From: Bin87 sp963692995
GTDB taxonomy: Bacteria; Chloroflexota; Dehalococcoidia; Lucifugimonadales; UBA3495
Length of the DNA: 64,000 nucleotides
Assembly (NCBI GenBank): GCA_963692995.1
Contig: OY843611.1
Location: forward strand, 434,001 to 498,000
Reading direction: 5' to 3'
Shown here: positions 32,916-40,597 of the stretch, piece after piece
How positions within the stretch are numbered: position 1 is the stretch's first letter
How the letters are laid out: each line of letters begins with the position of its first letter
Program-made: the position numbers and the translations under genes
The notes under the pieces: generated by a model
What the model was told of the DNA's origin: nothing
Databases searched by the model: none
Seen by the model: the letters and a program-made list of their open reading frames with translations, nothing else

Positions 32916-33278
32916 ATTCAGCAGCGCCAGCATCAGCGCGACGAAACGATGCGCCAGGGGACGGTCATATGCAACATCCTCCGGCTCCATGGCGCTGTTG
33001 TAAAAGTTGGAGTGGAAATGCTGCGCGGCCAAAATTCCCACCCGCATTTCGGATCGCAGTAAGTCATCGTTCTGCTCTTCGGCGATTTGTCGGGCCGAAT
33101 TAATCAGCGTTCGGTGAGTTCCGCATTCCAACCCGCGCTGTTGCGCGACCGCCATTACGGCGTGAGCGGCGGCCCCCCACAGCTTTTCTGAAGCCTGTAG
33201 CACGTCCCCCGAAGCAAACTCCCGGTCTGAGTCGGCCAGGAAGCCGGCTGCGGTTTGGGCGTGGTCGGTCGTCAGCAT
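32913..33278 (-). CDS. PaREP1/HEPN-like helical protein
   Basis: A 121-residue all-helical protein. The segment FLADSDREFASGDVLQASEKLWGAAAHAVMAVA (about 13-45) matches the PaREP1/HEPN-type pattern (long helix with E...GD..qAaEKaWgAa..a). HEPN relatives include nucleotidyltransferase partners and RNases, but the R-x4-6-H RNase motif is not evident. The stop codon TAG coincides with the end of a dispersed repeat, so the original C-terminus may have been altered. It lies 30 bases downstream of the amidase gene on the same strand. Confidence 0.65.
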   Translation of the reverse strand: MLTTDHAQTAAGFLADSDREFASGDVLQASEKLWGAAAHAVMAVAQQRGLECGTHRTLINSARQIAEEQNDDLLRSEMRVGILAAQHFHSNFYNSAMEPEDVAYDRPLAHRFVALMLALLN

Positions 33279-33308
33279 TGGCCTAACCTCCGGTATGGCA
33301 TGAGCTGA

Positions 33309-34730
33309 TTACACTCCCGGCGGCCGACGTTCTCCCCAATCCGTCGCCTGCTCGTAGGCGTGGGCGACGCGGAACAGCGTCGTTTCATCAAACGCCTTGC
33401 CCGCGATCTGGAGGCCGATGGGCAGGCCGGATGCGGTAAAGCCGCAGTTGATGGACAAAGCCGGCAGATTAGCCAGGTTGAATGGCGCGGTGAACCCACG
33501 ACGGCCCTTGAAACCGGCTATAACGTCCGCCTTGGCGCCCAGGCCGCTTGACTGAGGTATCAACGTGGCCGGGACGGAAGACGCCGGCATCACCAGTACG
33601 TCCACATCCGCCAAGGCGGCAAGGATCTGACGACGGAGGACATCACGCAAGCGCATGGACTTCTGATACACCCGGGCCGGGAGGATGCTGCCCATCAACA
33701 GCCGCACCTGGTTGTTGTGGTCCAACTCACGCAGTCGCTCGGTGGAAATGATGTCCCAGTTCAGCATGGCCGCATCGCTGCTGATGATGCCATAGGAGAT
33801 TTCCGAGGAGTTGACGATCAAGGGTATGGACACTTCTCGAACTTCCGCACCCAGGCCAGCCAGCGCCGCCGTCGCCGCGATCACCGCGTCGCGCACCTCG
33901 GGATCGTTGGCGTCGGTGTGGACACGCTCCGTAATGACGCCGACCTTCAGGCCGCCGATGTTGCCGTCCAGCGCAGCGGCGTAGTCCGGTACTGGGACCT
34001 CCCACGTCTGCGGATCCTTGGGGTCGTGGCCGGCGATAGCGGCCAGGGTGTTGGCGCAGTCCGCAACGGTGCGGGAGACCGGGCCGGCCGTGTCCATAGA
34101 CCAACTGGCGCCGAATACCCCGTGGCGGCTGACCAGGCCGAAGGTAGGGCGAATGCCCACCAGTCCGCAGAAGGCGGCGGGGCCACGGATGCTGCCGCCG
34201 GTATCCTCGCCCAGGGAGGTGGCGCAAAGGAAGGCCGCCGTGGCTGCTCCGGAGCCGCTGCTGGAGGTGCCGGGGTTGCGTGCGGTATCCCAGGGGTTGC
34301 GCGGCCGGCCGTAGGGATGCCGGAAAGCGTCGCCACTGGCGTACTCGCTCATGTTGAGCTTGCCCAGCAGAACGGCGCCGGCGTCGCGCAGGCGGGCCAT
34401 GATGGTGGCGTCCTCGTCGGGTACGTTTTCGGCCAGGATGGTAGAACCGTTGGTGGTGACGATGCCGGCGGTGTTGAACTGATCCTTGACGGCTACGGGC
34501 ACGCCGTGCAGGGGCCCGCGTCGGTTGCCGGCGGCAATTTCGGCGTCGGCGCGGCGGGCATCTTCGCGAGCCCGGTCGGCAGTCACCGTGATGTAGGATG
34601 CGTAGTTGCCATCCAACCGGGCAATTCTTTCCAGGTACACCTCGGTGGCGTCAACCGATGATATATCGCCGGCGGCGATGCGCTCGCCGAGTTCGGTGGC
34701 GGAGAGGTAGCAAAGGTTGGGGTCTGCCAT
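33309..34730 (-). CDS. amidase (GatA-like) with upstream GatC-like partner
   Basis: A 473-residue amidase-signature enzyme. The catalytic Lys is in GVPVAVKDQFNTAGI (about 75-89), the glycine/serine loop is RNPGTSSSGSGAATAAFLC (about 143-161) and the nucleophile Ser is in GEDTGGSIRGPAAFCG (about 166-181). The start ATG at 34730 is chosen because the upstream extension to 34961 is Arg-rich shadow. The gene begins two bases after a 66-residue GatC-like gene. No gatB is present, so it is more likely a heteromeric amidohydrolase (as in AtzE/AtzG-type pairs) than the tRNA amidotransferase. Confidence 0.86.
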   Translation of the reverse strand: MADPNLCYLSATELGERIAAGDISSVDATEVYLERIARLDGNYASYITVTADRAREDARRADAEIAAGNRRGPLHGVPVAVKDQFNTAGIVTTNGSTILAENVPDEDATIMARLRDAGAVLLGKLNMSEYASGDAFRHPYGRPRNPWDTARNPGTSSSGSGAATAAFLCATSLGEDTGGSIRGPAAFCGLVGIRPTFGLVSRHGVFGASWSMDTAGPVSRTVADCANTLAAIAGHDPKDPQTWEVPVPDYAAALDGNIGGLKVGVITERVHTDANDPEVRDAVIAATAALAGLGAEVREVSIPLIVNSSEISYGIISSDAAMLNWDIISTERLRELDHNNQVRLLMGSILPARVYQKSMRLRDVLRRQILAALADVDVLVMPASSVPATLIPQSSGLGAKADVIAGFKGRRGFTAPFNLANLPALSINCGFTASGLPIGLQIAGKAFDETTLFRVAHAYEQATDWGERRPPGV

Positions 34731-34732
34731 TG

Positions 34733-34933
34733 TCACGCCTCCATCTTGCGCGCTGTGGGAGAAACGATGATGGGCAACGGCTCGACGTTGGCTACGTCGG
34801 GCTCGGTGACGGCGTCCAGCGCTTCCAGCAGGCCGTTCAGCGATTCCCGCACTTCCGGCAGCAAATCGTCGGGGATGTTGATGCCCGAGGCGTTGGCCAA
34901 AGCCCGCACCTCTGCGTTCGTTAGGTCGGCCAA
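34733..34933 (-). CDS. GatC/AtzG-like small amidase subunit
   Basis: A 66-residue helical protein, MADLTNAEVRALANASGINI then PEVRESLNGLLEALDAVTE and the tail VEPLPIIVSP. The two-helix layout with a loop before an extended P-rich tail is that of GatC and of AtzG, small subunits that stabilise an amidase. Its position two bases upstream of the amidase start, on the same strand, supports a complex. An RBS-like GGAGGTG lies just upstream of the start. Confidence 0.72.
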   Translation of the reverse strand: MADLTNAEVRALANASGINIPDDLLPEVRESLNGLLEALDAVTEPDVANVEPLPIIVSPTARKMEA

Positions 34934-35040
34934 GATTGCACCTCCGGCGACGGCGTTTCACGGTTCGTTGGCAAATCTCAAATGCACGCTCGGAATGCGT
35001 ACCTGGGTGCCGCGATTGTAGCCGTCGGCCAGAACCGATT

Positions 35041-35094
35041 CAACCCGGGTTCACGGCTCAACCCGGGTTTACGGCTCAACTCGGGTTCACCGCC
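35041..35094. repeat. three tandem 18-bp repeats
   Basis: caacccgggttcacggct occurs three times (35041, 35059, 35077) with one to four substitutions in the later copies. It lies in the intergenic region between the divergent GatC-like gene and the dehydrogenase gene. Each unit contains the palindrome AACCCGGGTT or a near match, so it could bind a dimeric regulator. Confidence 0.75.
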
Positions 35095-35193
35095 GGGGAA
35101 TAAGGCCCCTTGCCGGCGGCGTTCAACCCCCTCTGCTAGAATGCCTTTACCTTCCCCAACTCTGTTGGGTGATCGAGCTAGGAGATGACCAAG

Positions 35194-36129
35194 ATGGCAA
35201 AGGTTGGTTTTATCGGGTTGGGCACGATGGGCGCCAGCATGGCGTACAACTGCCAGCGCGGCGGCAACGCTATGGTGGTGCATGACATCCGGCGGGAGGC
35301 GGCGACCCAGCACCTCGAGGCTGGGGCGGTATGGGCCGACACGCCCCGAGAGGTGGCGGAGTCGACCGATGTTGTGTTCACGTCACTCCCCGGGCCGGTG
35401 GAGGTGGAGGCGGTGTCGCTGGGGGAGGACGGCATCATGTCCGGTATGTCGGCGGGCAAGACCTATTTCGATCTCAGCACCAGTTCGCCGACGCTGATCC
35501 GGCAGATCCACGCCCGCGTCGCGCCCCAGGGCATCAATGTGCTGGACGCGCCGGTCAGCGGCGGGCCGGCCGGCGCGGCCAGCGGACGTCTCGCCATTTG
35601 GGTCGGCGGCGACCAGGCCGTATTCGACCAGCACAAAGCCGTGCTCGATTCCATCGGCGACGCCGCCTATTACGTGGGCCCCATCGGCAGCGGCTCCGTC
35701 GCCAAGCTGGTACACAACTGCGCCGGCTACATCGTGCAGACGGCGCTGGCCGAGGTGTTCACCATGGGCATCAAGGCGGGAGTGGATCCGCTGGCCCTGT
35801 GGCTGGCGGTGCGCAAGGGCGCCGGCGGACGTCGGGGGATGTTCGAGGGCCTGGCCCAGCACTTCCTGATCAACGACTACGATCCGCCGGACTTTGCCCT
35901 GCGCCTGGCCCGCAAGGACGTTGACCTGGCGGTGGCCGTGGGACGAGAGTTCGACGTGCCGATGAAGCTGGCCAACACCACGCTGGCCGAAATGACGGAG
36001 GCCATGAACCGCGGCTGGGCTGGTCGCGACTCCAGAGTGGCCATGCTGCTCCAGCAGGAGCGGGCCGGCGTCGAAGTCGGTATCGACCCGGACGCGCTAC
36101 AGCGGGCGCTGGAGGAGCAGGGGGGCTAG
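35194..36129 (+). CDS. beta-hydroxyacid dehydrogenase family (3-hydroxyisobutyrate dehydrogenase-like)
   Basis: A 311-residue NAD(P)-dependent enzyme. It has KVGFIGLGTMGASMA (nucleotide loop, 3-17), DAPVSGGPAGAASG (about 117-130, substrate-binding), the catalytic Lys in GSGSVAKLVHNCAG (about 165-178) and a C-terminal helical domain ending with KDVDLAVAVGREF. The ATG at 35194 is preferred because GGAG at 35181-35184 is nine bases upstream; the ATG at 35185 sits directly against it. The substrate is a small beta-hydroxyacid, not identified. Confidence 0.87.
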   Translation: MAKVGFIGLGTMGASMAYNCQRGGNAMVVHDIRREAATQHLEAGAVWADTPREVAESTDVVFTSLPGPVEVEAVSLGEDGIMSGMSAGKTYFDLSTSSPTLIRQIHARVAPQGINVLDAPVSGGPAGAASGRLAIWVGGDQAVFDQHKAVLDSIGDAAYYVGPIGSGSVAKLVHNCAGYIVQTALAEVFTMGIKAGVDPLALWLAVRKGAGGRRGMFEGLAQHFLINDYDPPDFALRLARKDVDLAVAVGREFDVPMKLANTTLAEMTEAMNRGWAGRDSRVAMLLQQERAGVEVGIDPDALQRALEEQGG

Positions 36130-36184
36130 AGAACATCGATGTTACAATGAAGGGCAATCCGCACTTGCTGCTCGGGACCTGGTT

Positions 36185-37375
36185 ATGATCATAACCCGCC
36201 TGAAACTGGAAAACTGGCGCAACTTCACCGAAGTTGACATCCCCCTGCGCGACCGCGCCTTTATCATAGGCCCCAATGCGTCGGGCAAGTCTAACTTGCT
36301 CGACGCGATTCGTTTTTTGAGAGATGTGGCGAAACGCGAAGGTGGCGGCTTGCAGGCCGCGGTTTTGAGGCGCGGTGGAGTACGTCAAATCCGTAGCCTG
36401 TCGTCTCACTCCAGTTCGGGCGTGTGCATTGAAGTGCAGCTGAGCCGCGATGCCGGCGAACTTGTCGAGTGGACATATCGGCTGGCATTTACCGTTGAGC
36501 GCTCTGGTAACCATCGCATCCTGGTGCAGGAAGAGACGGTCAAGCACAATGGCGAAACTTTGCTGCGGCGTCCCGACCAAGACGACAAACACGATACGGA
36601 ACGGCTTACCGCTACTGCGCTGGAACAAATCAACGTTAACCGACCGTTCCGAGACATCGCCGAGTTTTTTGACGAAGTCACGTACCTGCACCTGGTTCCG
36701 CAACTGGTCCGCCACGGCAACGAAATCAGTGGCAACCGGCTGGAAAACGACCCTTTCGGGCAAGGTTTTCTGGAGCGAATCGCCGCTACCAATAGCAAGA
36801 CTCGGCAAAGCCGTTTGACGAGGATAGCAATTGCTCTGTCGCACATTGTACCGCAACTCAAGGAAATTACCTTTGAACGCGACGATACTACAGGCCAACC
36901 TCACCTCAAAGCCCGTTTCGACAACTGGCGGGCCAATGACGTCTGGCAACGCGAAGACCAACTCTCTGACGGAACGCTTCGTCTGACTGGACTATTCTGG
37001 TCCTTGCTGGAGCGGGGTGGATTGCTGCTTTTGGAAGAACCGGAGATTTCCTTGAACCGCGATATTATACTGAGACTGGCTGGATTGATTTACAAATTAA
37101 GCCGTCCCGCCCGGCGTCGGCGTGGCGGAGAACGTCATAGTGAACGTCGCCAAGTAATACTGACTACTCATAGTTCTGATCTCTTGTGCGACCAGGGCAT
37201 AGACGGCTGGGAAGTAATCTACATTACCCCAGGGAAAGACGGTTCAATCGTGCAGACTATGGCGGATGACCTAGGAATGCGTCAGGTATTGGAATCAGGC
37301 GTGATGCCCGGCGAGATTGCTCCGTTCAGTGGGGAAGGTTATCAGCTGCCTATGGACCGGGGACTTACCGGCTAG
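36185..37375 (+). CDS. AAA family ATPase (RecF/OLD-like ABC ATPase)
   Basis: A 396-residue ABC-type ATPase starting MIITRLKLENWRNFTEVDI. Motifs: Walker A GPNASGKSN (29-37), a signature-like QLSDGTLRL (about 259-267), Walker B LLLLEEPE (280-287) and the switch His in TTHSSDLL (about 328-335). The central region (~60-250) is helical and charged, like the coiled insertion of OLD/RecF-type proteins. It is followed four bases later by a TOPRIM-like gene, so the pair resembles a split OLD nuclease. Function is unproven; a defence or DNA-repair role is inferred from architecture only. Confidence 0.84.
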   Translation: MIITRLKLENWRNFTEVDIPLRDRAFIIGPNASGKSNLLDAIRFLRDVAKREGGGLQAAVLRRGGVRQIRSLSSHSSSGVCIEVQLSRDAGELVEWTYRLAFTVERSGNHRILVQEETVKHNGETLLRRPDQDDKHDTERLTATALEQINVNRPFRDIAEFFDEVTYLHLVPQLVRHGNEISGNRLENDPFGQGFLERIAATNSKTRQSRLTRIAIALSHIVPQLKEITFERDDTTGQPHLKARFDNWRANDVWQREDQLSDGTLRLTGLFWSLLERGGLLLLEEPEISLNRDIILRLAGLIYKLSRPARRRRGGERHSERRQVILTTHSSDLLCDQGIDGWEVIYITPGKDGSIVQTMADDLGMRQVLESGVMPGEIAPFSGEGYQLPMDRGLTG

Positions 37376-37379
37376 CCGT

Positions 37380-37994
37380 ATGTCCCTTACCTTGGGAGTA
37401 GAGGACATATTGTCCGAATCGGTTGCCAAACGGCTGATTGCCGAATACGCTCCCAACGTTCAGATTTTGGAAACGTTGGGTTTGCGGGGCAATCGTGCAC
37501 TCAGACGGAGTTTGCGCCCGTTGAATGAGATTGCCATTTACCAGCGGCCGGCGCTGATTTTCACCGACTTGGACCGTCCGCAATCCTGTCCACCGGCCTT
37601 GCTGAGGGATTGGACGCAAGGCTTGACAATTTCCTCTCAACTGATGATCAGGGTTGCGGTGCTGGAAATTGAAGCCTGGCTGCTCGCTGACCGGGTAGGT
37701 GTCGCGCAATGGCTGTCAGTTGCGGCTAGCCGTGTGCCGGACAACCCTGAAGGTATTTCTGATCCGAAGCGTACACTGATTGAACTGGCCAGTCGCAGTC
37801 GCAACCGCCATTTGCGAGAGGCTATCGTTCCGCGTCGCGGGACCGGCACACACCAAGTCGGTCCAGGTTATAACCAGTCCGTAGGTGAATTTGCGTCACA
37901 ATTCTGGAATCCGGAAACCGCCCGTAGCCATGCGCCCAGCCTTAACCGCGCCATCATTCGCATCGCGGAACTGTCTGTTAACCCGATGCGCTAA
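37380..37994 (+). CDS. TOPRIM-like protein partnered with AAA ATPase
   Basis: A 204-residue protein starting MSLTLGVEDILSESVAKRL. The first strand ends in an acidic pair (VED, 7-9) and the next acidic strand is ALIFTDLDRPQ (D63-x-D65), the spacing expected for a TOPRIM fold; a third conserved segment is VAVLEIEAWLLAD (about 92-104), then SDPKRTLIELASRSRNR and VGPGYNQSVGEF. These landmarks match an uncharacterised family regularly found next to such ATPases. The ATG at 37380 is four bases after the ATPase stop, so co-translation is likely. The last four bases overlap the convergent gcvPB gene. Confidence 0.75.
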   Translation: MSLTLGVEDILSESVAKRLIAEYAPNVQILETLGLRGNRALRRSLRPLNEIAIYQRPALIFTDLDRPQSCPPALLRDWTQGLTISSQLMIRVAVLEIEAWLLADRVGVAQWLSVAASRVPDNPEGISDPKRTLIELASRSRNRHLREAIVPRRGTGTHQVGPGYNQSVGEFASQFWNPETARSHAPSLNRAIIRIAELSVNPMR

Positions 37995-39460
37995 TCTGCC
38001 GCCGCTTCCCACCGCAACACCGGGCGTCGCGCCGCCGTAGCCTCGTCCAGTCGGGATACGGGCGTGGTGTGTGGTGCGCGTTGGACCGTTTCCGGCTCGC
38101 TGGTGGCCTCGGCGTCGATGGCCCGGAGGGCATCAATGAAGGCGTCTAGGGTTTCCCGGGTTTCCGACTCGGTGGGCTCGATCATCAGCGCCTCGTGGAC
38201 GATGAGGGGGAAGTACATCGTTGGAGCGTGGAAACCGTAGTCCAGCAGGCGCTTGGCTACCTCTAGCCCGCTTACGCCACGCTCGCGCTGCCAGTCGGCG
38301 GAGAAGACCACCTCGTGCATACAGGCGCGGTCGTAGGGCAAGGCGTAAATGTCTTTCAAAGCGTGCATGATGTAGTTGGCGTTGAGCACGGCGTTTCCGC
38401 TGATGGAAAGGAGGCCGGCAGCGCCCAGCGTGCGGATGTAAGTGTAGGCGCGCACCAGCACGCCGAAGTTGCCGTGAAAGCCGCTGATTTTGCCGATGCT
38501 GTGCTCCGGCTCGGTCAGCGTGTATTTGCCGGCTGCGCTGCGCTCCACCACCGGAGCTGCCAGGTAGGGGGCCAGGTTTTCGCCACAACACACCGGGCCA
38601 GCGCCCGGGCCGCCGCCGCCGTGGGGCGTGCTGAAGGTCTTGTGCAGGTTCAGATGACAAACGTCAAAGCCCAGCTCGCCCAGCTTGGCCCGCCCCAGCA
38701 GGGCGTTCATATTGGCGCCGTCTCCGTACACCAGCCCTCCGCAGTCGTGGACGATTTGGCACACCTCCAGGATATTGGTGTCAAAAAGGCCCAGAGTGCT
38801 GGGCAGGGTGATCATTACGCCGGCCAGGTCGTTCCCGGCCAGTTCGCGCAGAGCGGCCAGATCGGTATTGCCGTCGGCGTCGGACGGGATGGTGACCACG
38901 TCGAAACCGGCCATGGCTGCCGACGCCGGATTGGTGCCGTGGGCGCTGTCGGGGATACCCATTTTGGTACGTCCCCGGTCCCCCCTGTCCAGATGGTAGG
39001 CGCGCATCATCAACACGCCGCCCAACTCGCCGTGGGCTCCGGCCAGGGTGGCCAGACTGGTGGCGGCCATACCGGTCACCTCGGTCAGGAAACCCTGGAG
39101 ACGGTACAGCAGATCCAGAGCGCCCTGGGATTGCTCGGCGGGCTGGTGAGGATGAATGCCGGCAAAGCCGGGCAGAAAGGCTACTTCGTCGTTGATCTTG
39201 GGGTTGTACTTCATGGTGCATGACCCAAGAGGATAGAAGTGAGTGTCGATGCTGAAGTTGAGCTGGCTTAGCGCGGTGAAATACTGCACTACCTCCGGCT
39301 CCGAAACTTCGGGCAAGGGCAGGTCGTCGCGCAGGTAGGCCCCGCTGGGCGGCGGCGCGACGGGCACGTCCAGCGCGGGCGTTATGACTCCCACTCTGCC
39401 GGGCACGCTCCGGTCCATCAGCAGCCTGGTGGTGTCTCGGTTTCCGCCTTTGTTCAGCAT
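37991..39460 (-). CDS. gcvPB: glycine dehydrogenase (decarboxylating) subunit 2
   Basis: A 489-residue PLP-dependent subunit of the glycine cleavage P-protein in its two-subunit form. It contains YPLGSCTMKYNPKIND (about 77-92), GAHGELGGVLMMRAYH and the PLP Lys in CHLNLHKTFSTPHGGGGPG (about 264-282), then the C-terminal domain with TMYFPLIVHEALMIEPTES. With subunit 1 it decarboxylates glycine onto the lipoyl arm of GcvH. Subunit 1 (gcvPA) lies 1.1 kb upstream on the same strand, separated by small membrane-protein genes, an unusual arrangement because the two are normally adjacent. Confidence 0.95.
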   Translation of the reverse strand: MLNKGGNRDTTRLLMDRSVPGRVGVITPALDVPVAPPPSGAYLRDDLPLPEVSEPEVVQYFTALSQLNFSIDTHFYPLGSCTMKYNPKINDEVAFLPGFAGIHPHQPAEQSQGALDLLYRLQGFLTEVTGMAATSLATLAGAHGELGGVLMMRAYHLDRGDRGRTKMGIPDSAHGTNPASAAMAGFDVVTIPSDADGNTDLAALRELAGNDLAGVMITLPSTLGLFDTNILEVCQIVHDCGGLVYGDGANMNALLGRAKLGELGFDVCHLNLHKTFSTPHGGGGPGAGPVCCGENLAPYLAAPVVERSAAGKYTLTEPEHSIGKISGFHGNFGVLVRAYTYIRTLGAAGLLSISGNAVLNANYIMHALKDIYALPYDRACMHEVVFSADWQRERGVSGLEVAKRLLDYGFHAPTMYFPLIVHEALMIEPTESETRETLDAFIDALRAIDAEATSEPETVQRAPHTTPVSRLDEATAARRPVLRWEAAAD

Positions 39461-39495
39461 TGTTCCGGTTGCTCCTGTTGTCTAGGTGGCGATGC

Positions 39496-39771
39496 TCACC
39501 AGGTGGTCAGCGCTACCCACGCGCCCAAAGCGGCCACGATCACGCAGTCGGTGCAGAAACGGACGGTGGGAGTGATGGTTTCGGGTCGAATCGAGTTGAC
39601 GAGGATGCTAATGGGTTCGATGGCGAGGCCGGCCAGCACCAGCAGGATGCCGATTCCTTGCGCTTGCTCCGCGGGGATAGCATCCGATACATGGTACTGG
39701 ATGAAAAGAAACCACAGGCCCAGCAGCATAGTGGGTATGTGCAGCGCGGATAACAGCTTGCGGGGGTCCAT
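39496..39771 (-). CDS. small membrane protein with three hydrophobic segments
   Basis: A 91-residue protein: MDPRKLLSALHIPTMLLGLWFLFIQY, GIGILLVLAGLAIEPISILV and CTDCVIVAALGAWVALTTW are likely transmembrane helices. A CxxC (CTDC) lies at the start of the third. No family recognised. It sits between the two glycine dehydrogenase subunit genes, 35 bases upstream of gcvPB on the same strand. Confidence 0.6.
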   Translation of the reverse strand: MDPRKLLSALHIPTMLLGLWFLFIQYHVSDAIPAEQAQGIGILLVLAGLAIEPISILVNSIRPETITPTVRFCTDCVIVAALGAWVALTTW

Positions 39772-39810
39772 CGGGACGCCTCCTGGCCGTGGTTACTTTC
39801 GACACGGTTG

Positions 39811-39960
39811 TCATCCGCTGCCAGCTGTCAAGCTCTGGATTAGCGCGTCGGGCCCAACCACCGGCTGAATATGCCGGCGATTTCGCTCCGGAAGCGCCAC
39901 AAGCCGACGATTGCGCGGAGCGCCGAAATCGGCATTCCCGAGTTTGTTGCGGTCGATCAT
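39811..39960 (-). CDS. possible 49-residue peptide
   Basis: An ATG-started frame, MIDRNKLGNADFGAPRNRRL and onwards to PVVGPDALIQSLTAGSG, fills most of the gap between the two membrane-protein genes. It is Arg-rich, has no hydrophobic segment and no recognisable family. The position between co-directional genes is the only support. Confidence 0.25.
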   Translation of the reverse strand: MIDRNKLGNADFGAPRNRRLVALPERNRRHIQPVVGPDALIQSLTAGSG

Positions 39961-39975
39961 GGTCTGATCCGGCCT

Positions 39976-40545
39976 CTAATGCCGGCCGCCGGCGAGGCGG
40001 CGCAGACGATCCCAAATCTGCTGGCCAAAGGCGCCTTGAATAGCTAGGATGGACATTACCACTGCCAGCCCGACAAAATAAGGCAAAGGCCCGGCCCAAT
40101 CGAAAATCAACGGACTGCCCAGCACCACCCATACCCCAACGCAAGCCACGGCGTATAAAACCAGCCGGCCGTACACCGCCCGGCGAATGAAGCGGTTGGT
40201 CTCGGCCAGGGCCTCCTCGTGGGTTGCGCCGTCCAGTCGAGCCAATTGGATCCGCGAACGGCGCAGGTATTGGGCCATTACCAACAGGGCAGCGACGGAT
40301 GCCCCCAGGGTGGCCACCAGGCCAGCCCAGCACACGCCCATTATCGTCCAGCGAAGCCACGGCGTTTCGGTGATCCAGCCCAGAGAGTTAGCGATCATAA
40401 TCGCCAGGAAGGTGACTGCGCTCGCCGCGATCAGCAGCAGGGCAGGAACGGGCCTTATGGACCAACCGAAAACGCGGAACCGCCGGGCGTCGGCAACCCC
40501 CATGTCCTCCCAATCGTCCGCGTAGCTGGTGCGCAACCGTCTCAT
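39976..40545 (-). CDS. hypothetical four-helix membrane protein
   Basis: A 189-residue protein with hydrophobic segments VPALLLIAASAVTFLAIMIA (about 33-52), WTIMGVCWAGLVATLGASVAALLVMA (about 66-91), LVLYAVACVGVWVVLGSPLIF (about 128-148) and YFVGLAVVMSILAIQGAF (about 156-173). A charged cytosolic loop RRSRIQLARLDGATHEEALAE joins the two pairs. The N-terminus is polar. Family unknown. It lies 52 bases downstream of gcvPA on the same strand, so it may be co-transcribed. Confidence 0.65.
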   Translation of the reverse strand: MRRLRTSYADDWEDMGVADARRFRVFGWSIRPVPALLLIAASAVTFLAIMIANSLGWITETPWLRWTIMGVCWAGLVATLGASVAALLVMAQYLRRSRIQLARLDGATHEEALAETNRFIRRAVYGRLVLYAVACVGVWVVLGSPLIFDWAGPLPYFVGLAVVMSILAIQGAFGQQIWDRLRRLAGGRH

Positions 40546-40597
40546 CCGGCGACCACTCTTTTCTTGCCCAAGGTCGGGCCAACGCAGGGCGCGGTGA

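Noticed and set aside
33717..34661. 314-residue plus-strand frame opposite the second amidase
   Set aside because: The minus strand encodes the amidase with its Ser-Ser-Lys motifs; the opposite frame shows no domain.
36185..37994. Naming the ATPase/TOPRIM-like pair as PARIS or Gabija
   Set aside because: Domain order and sizes are similar in kind, but I cannot show homology to AriA/AriB or GajA/GajB from sequence alone.
39608..40360. 250-residue minus-strand frame between gcvPA and gcvPB
   Set aside because: It overlaps two better membrane-protein genes in other frames and is Arg/Gly-rich.
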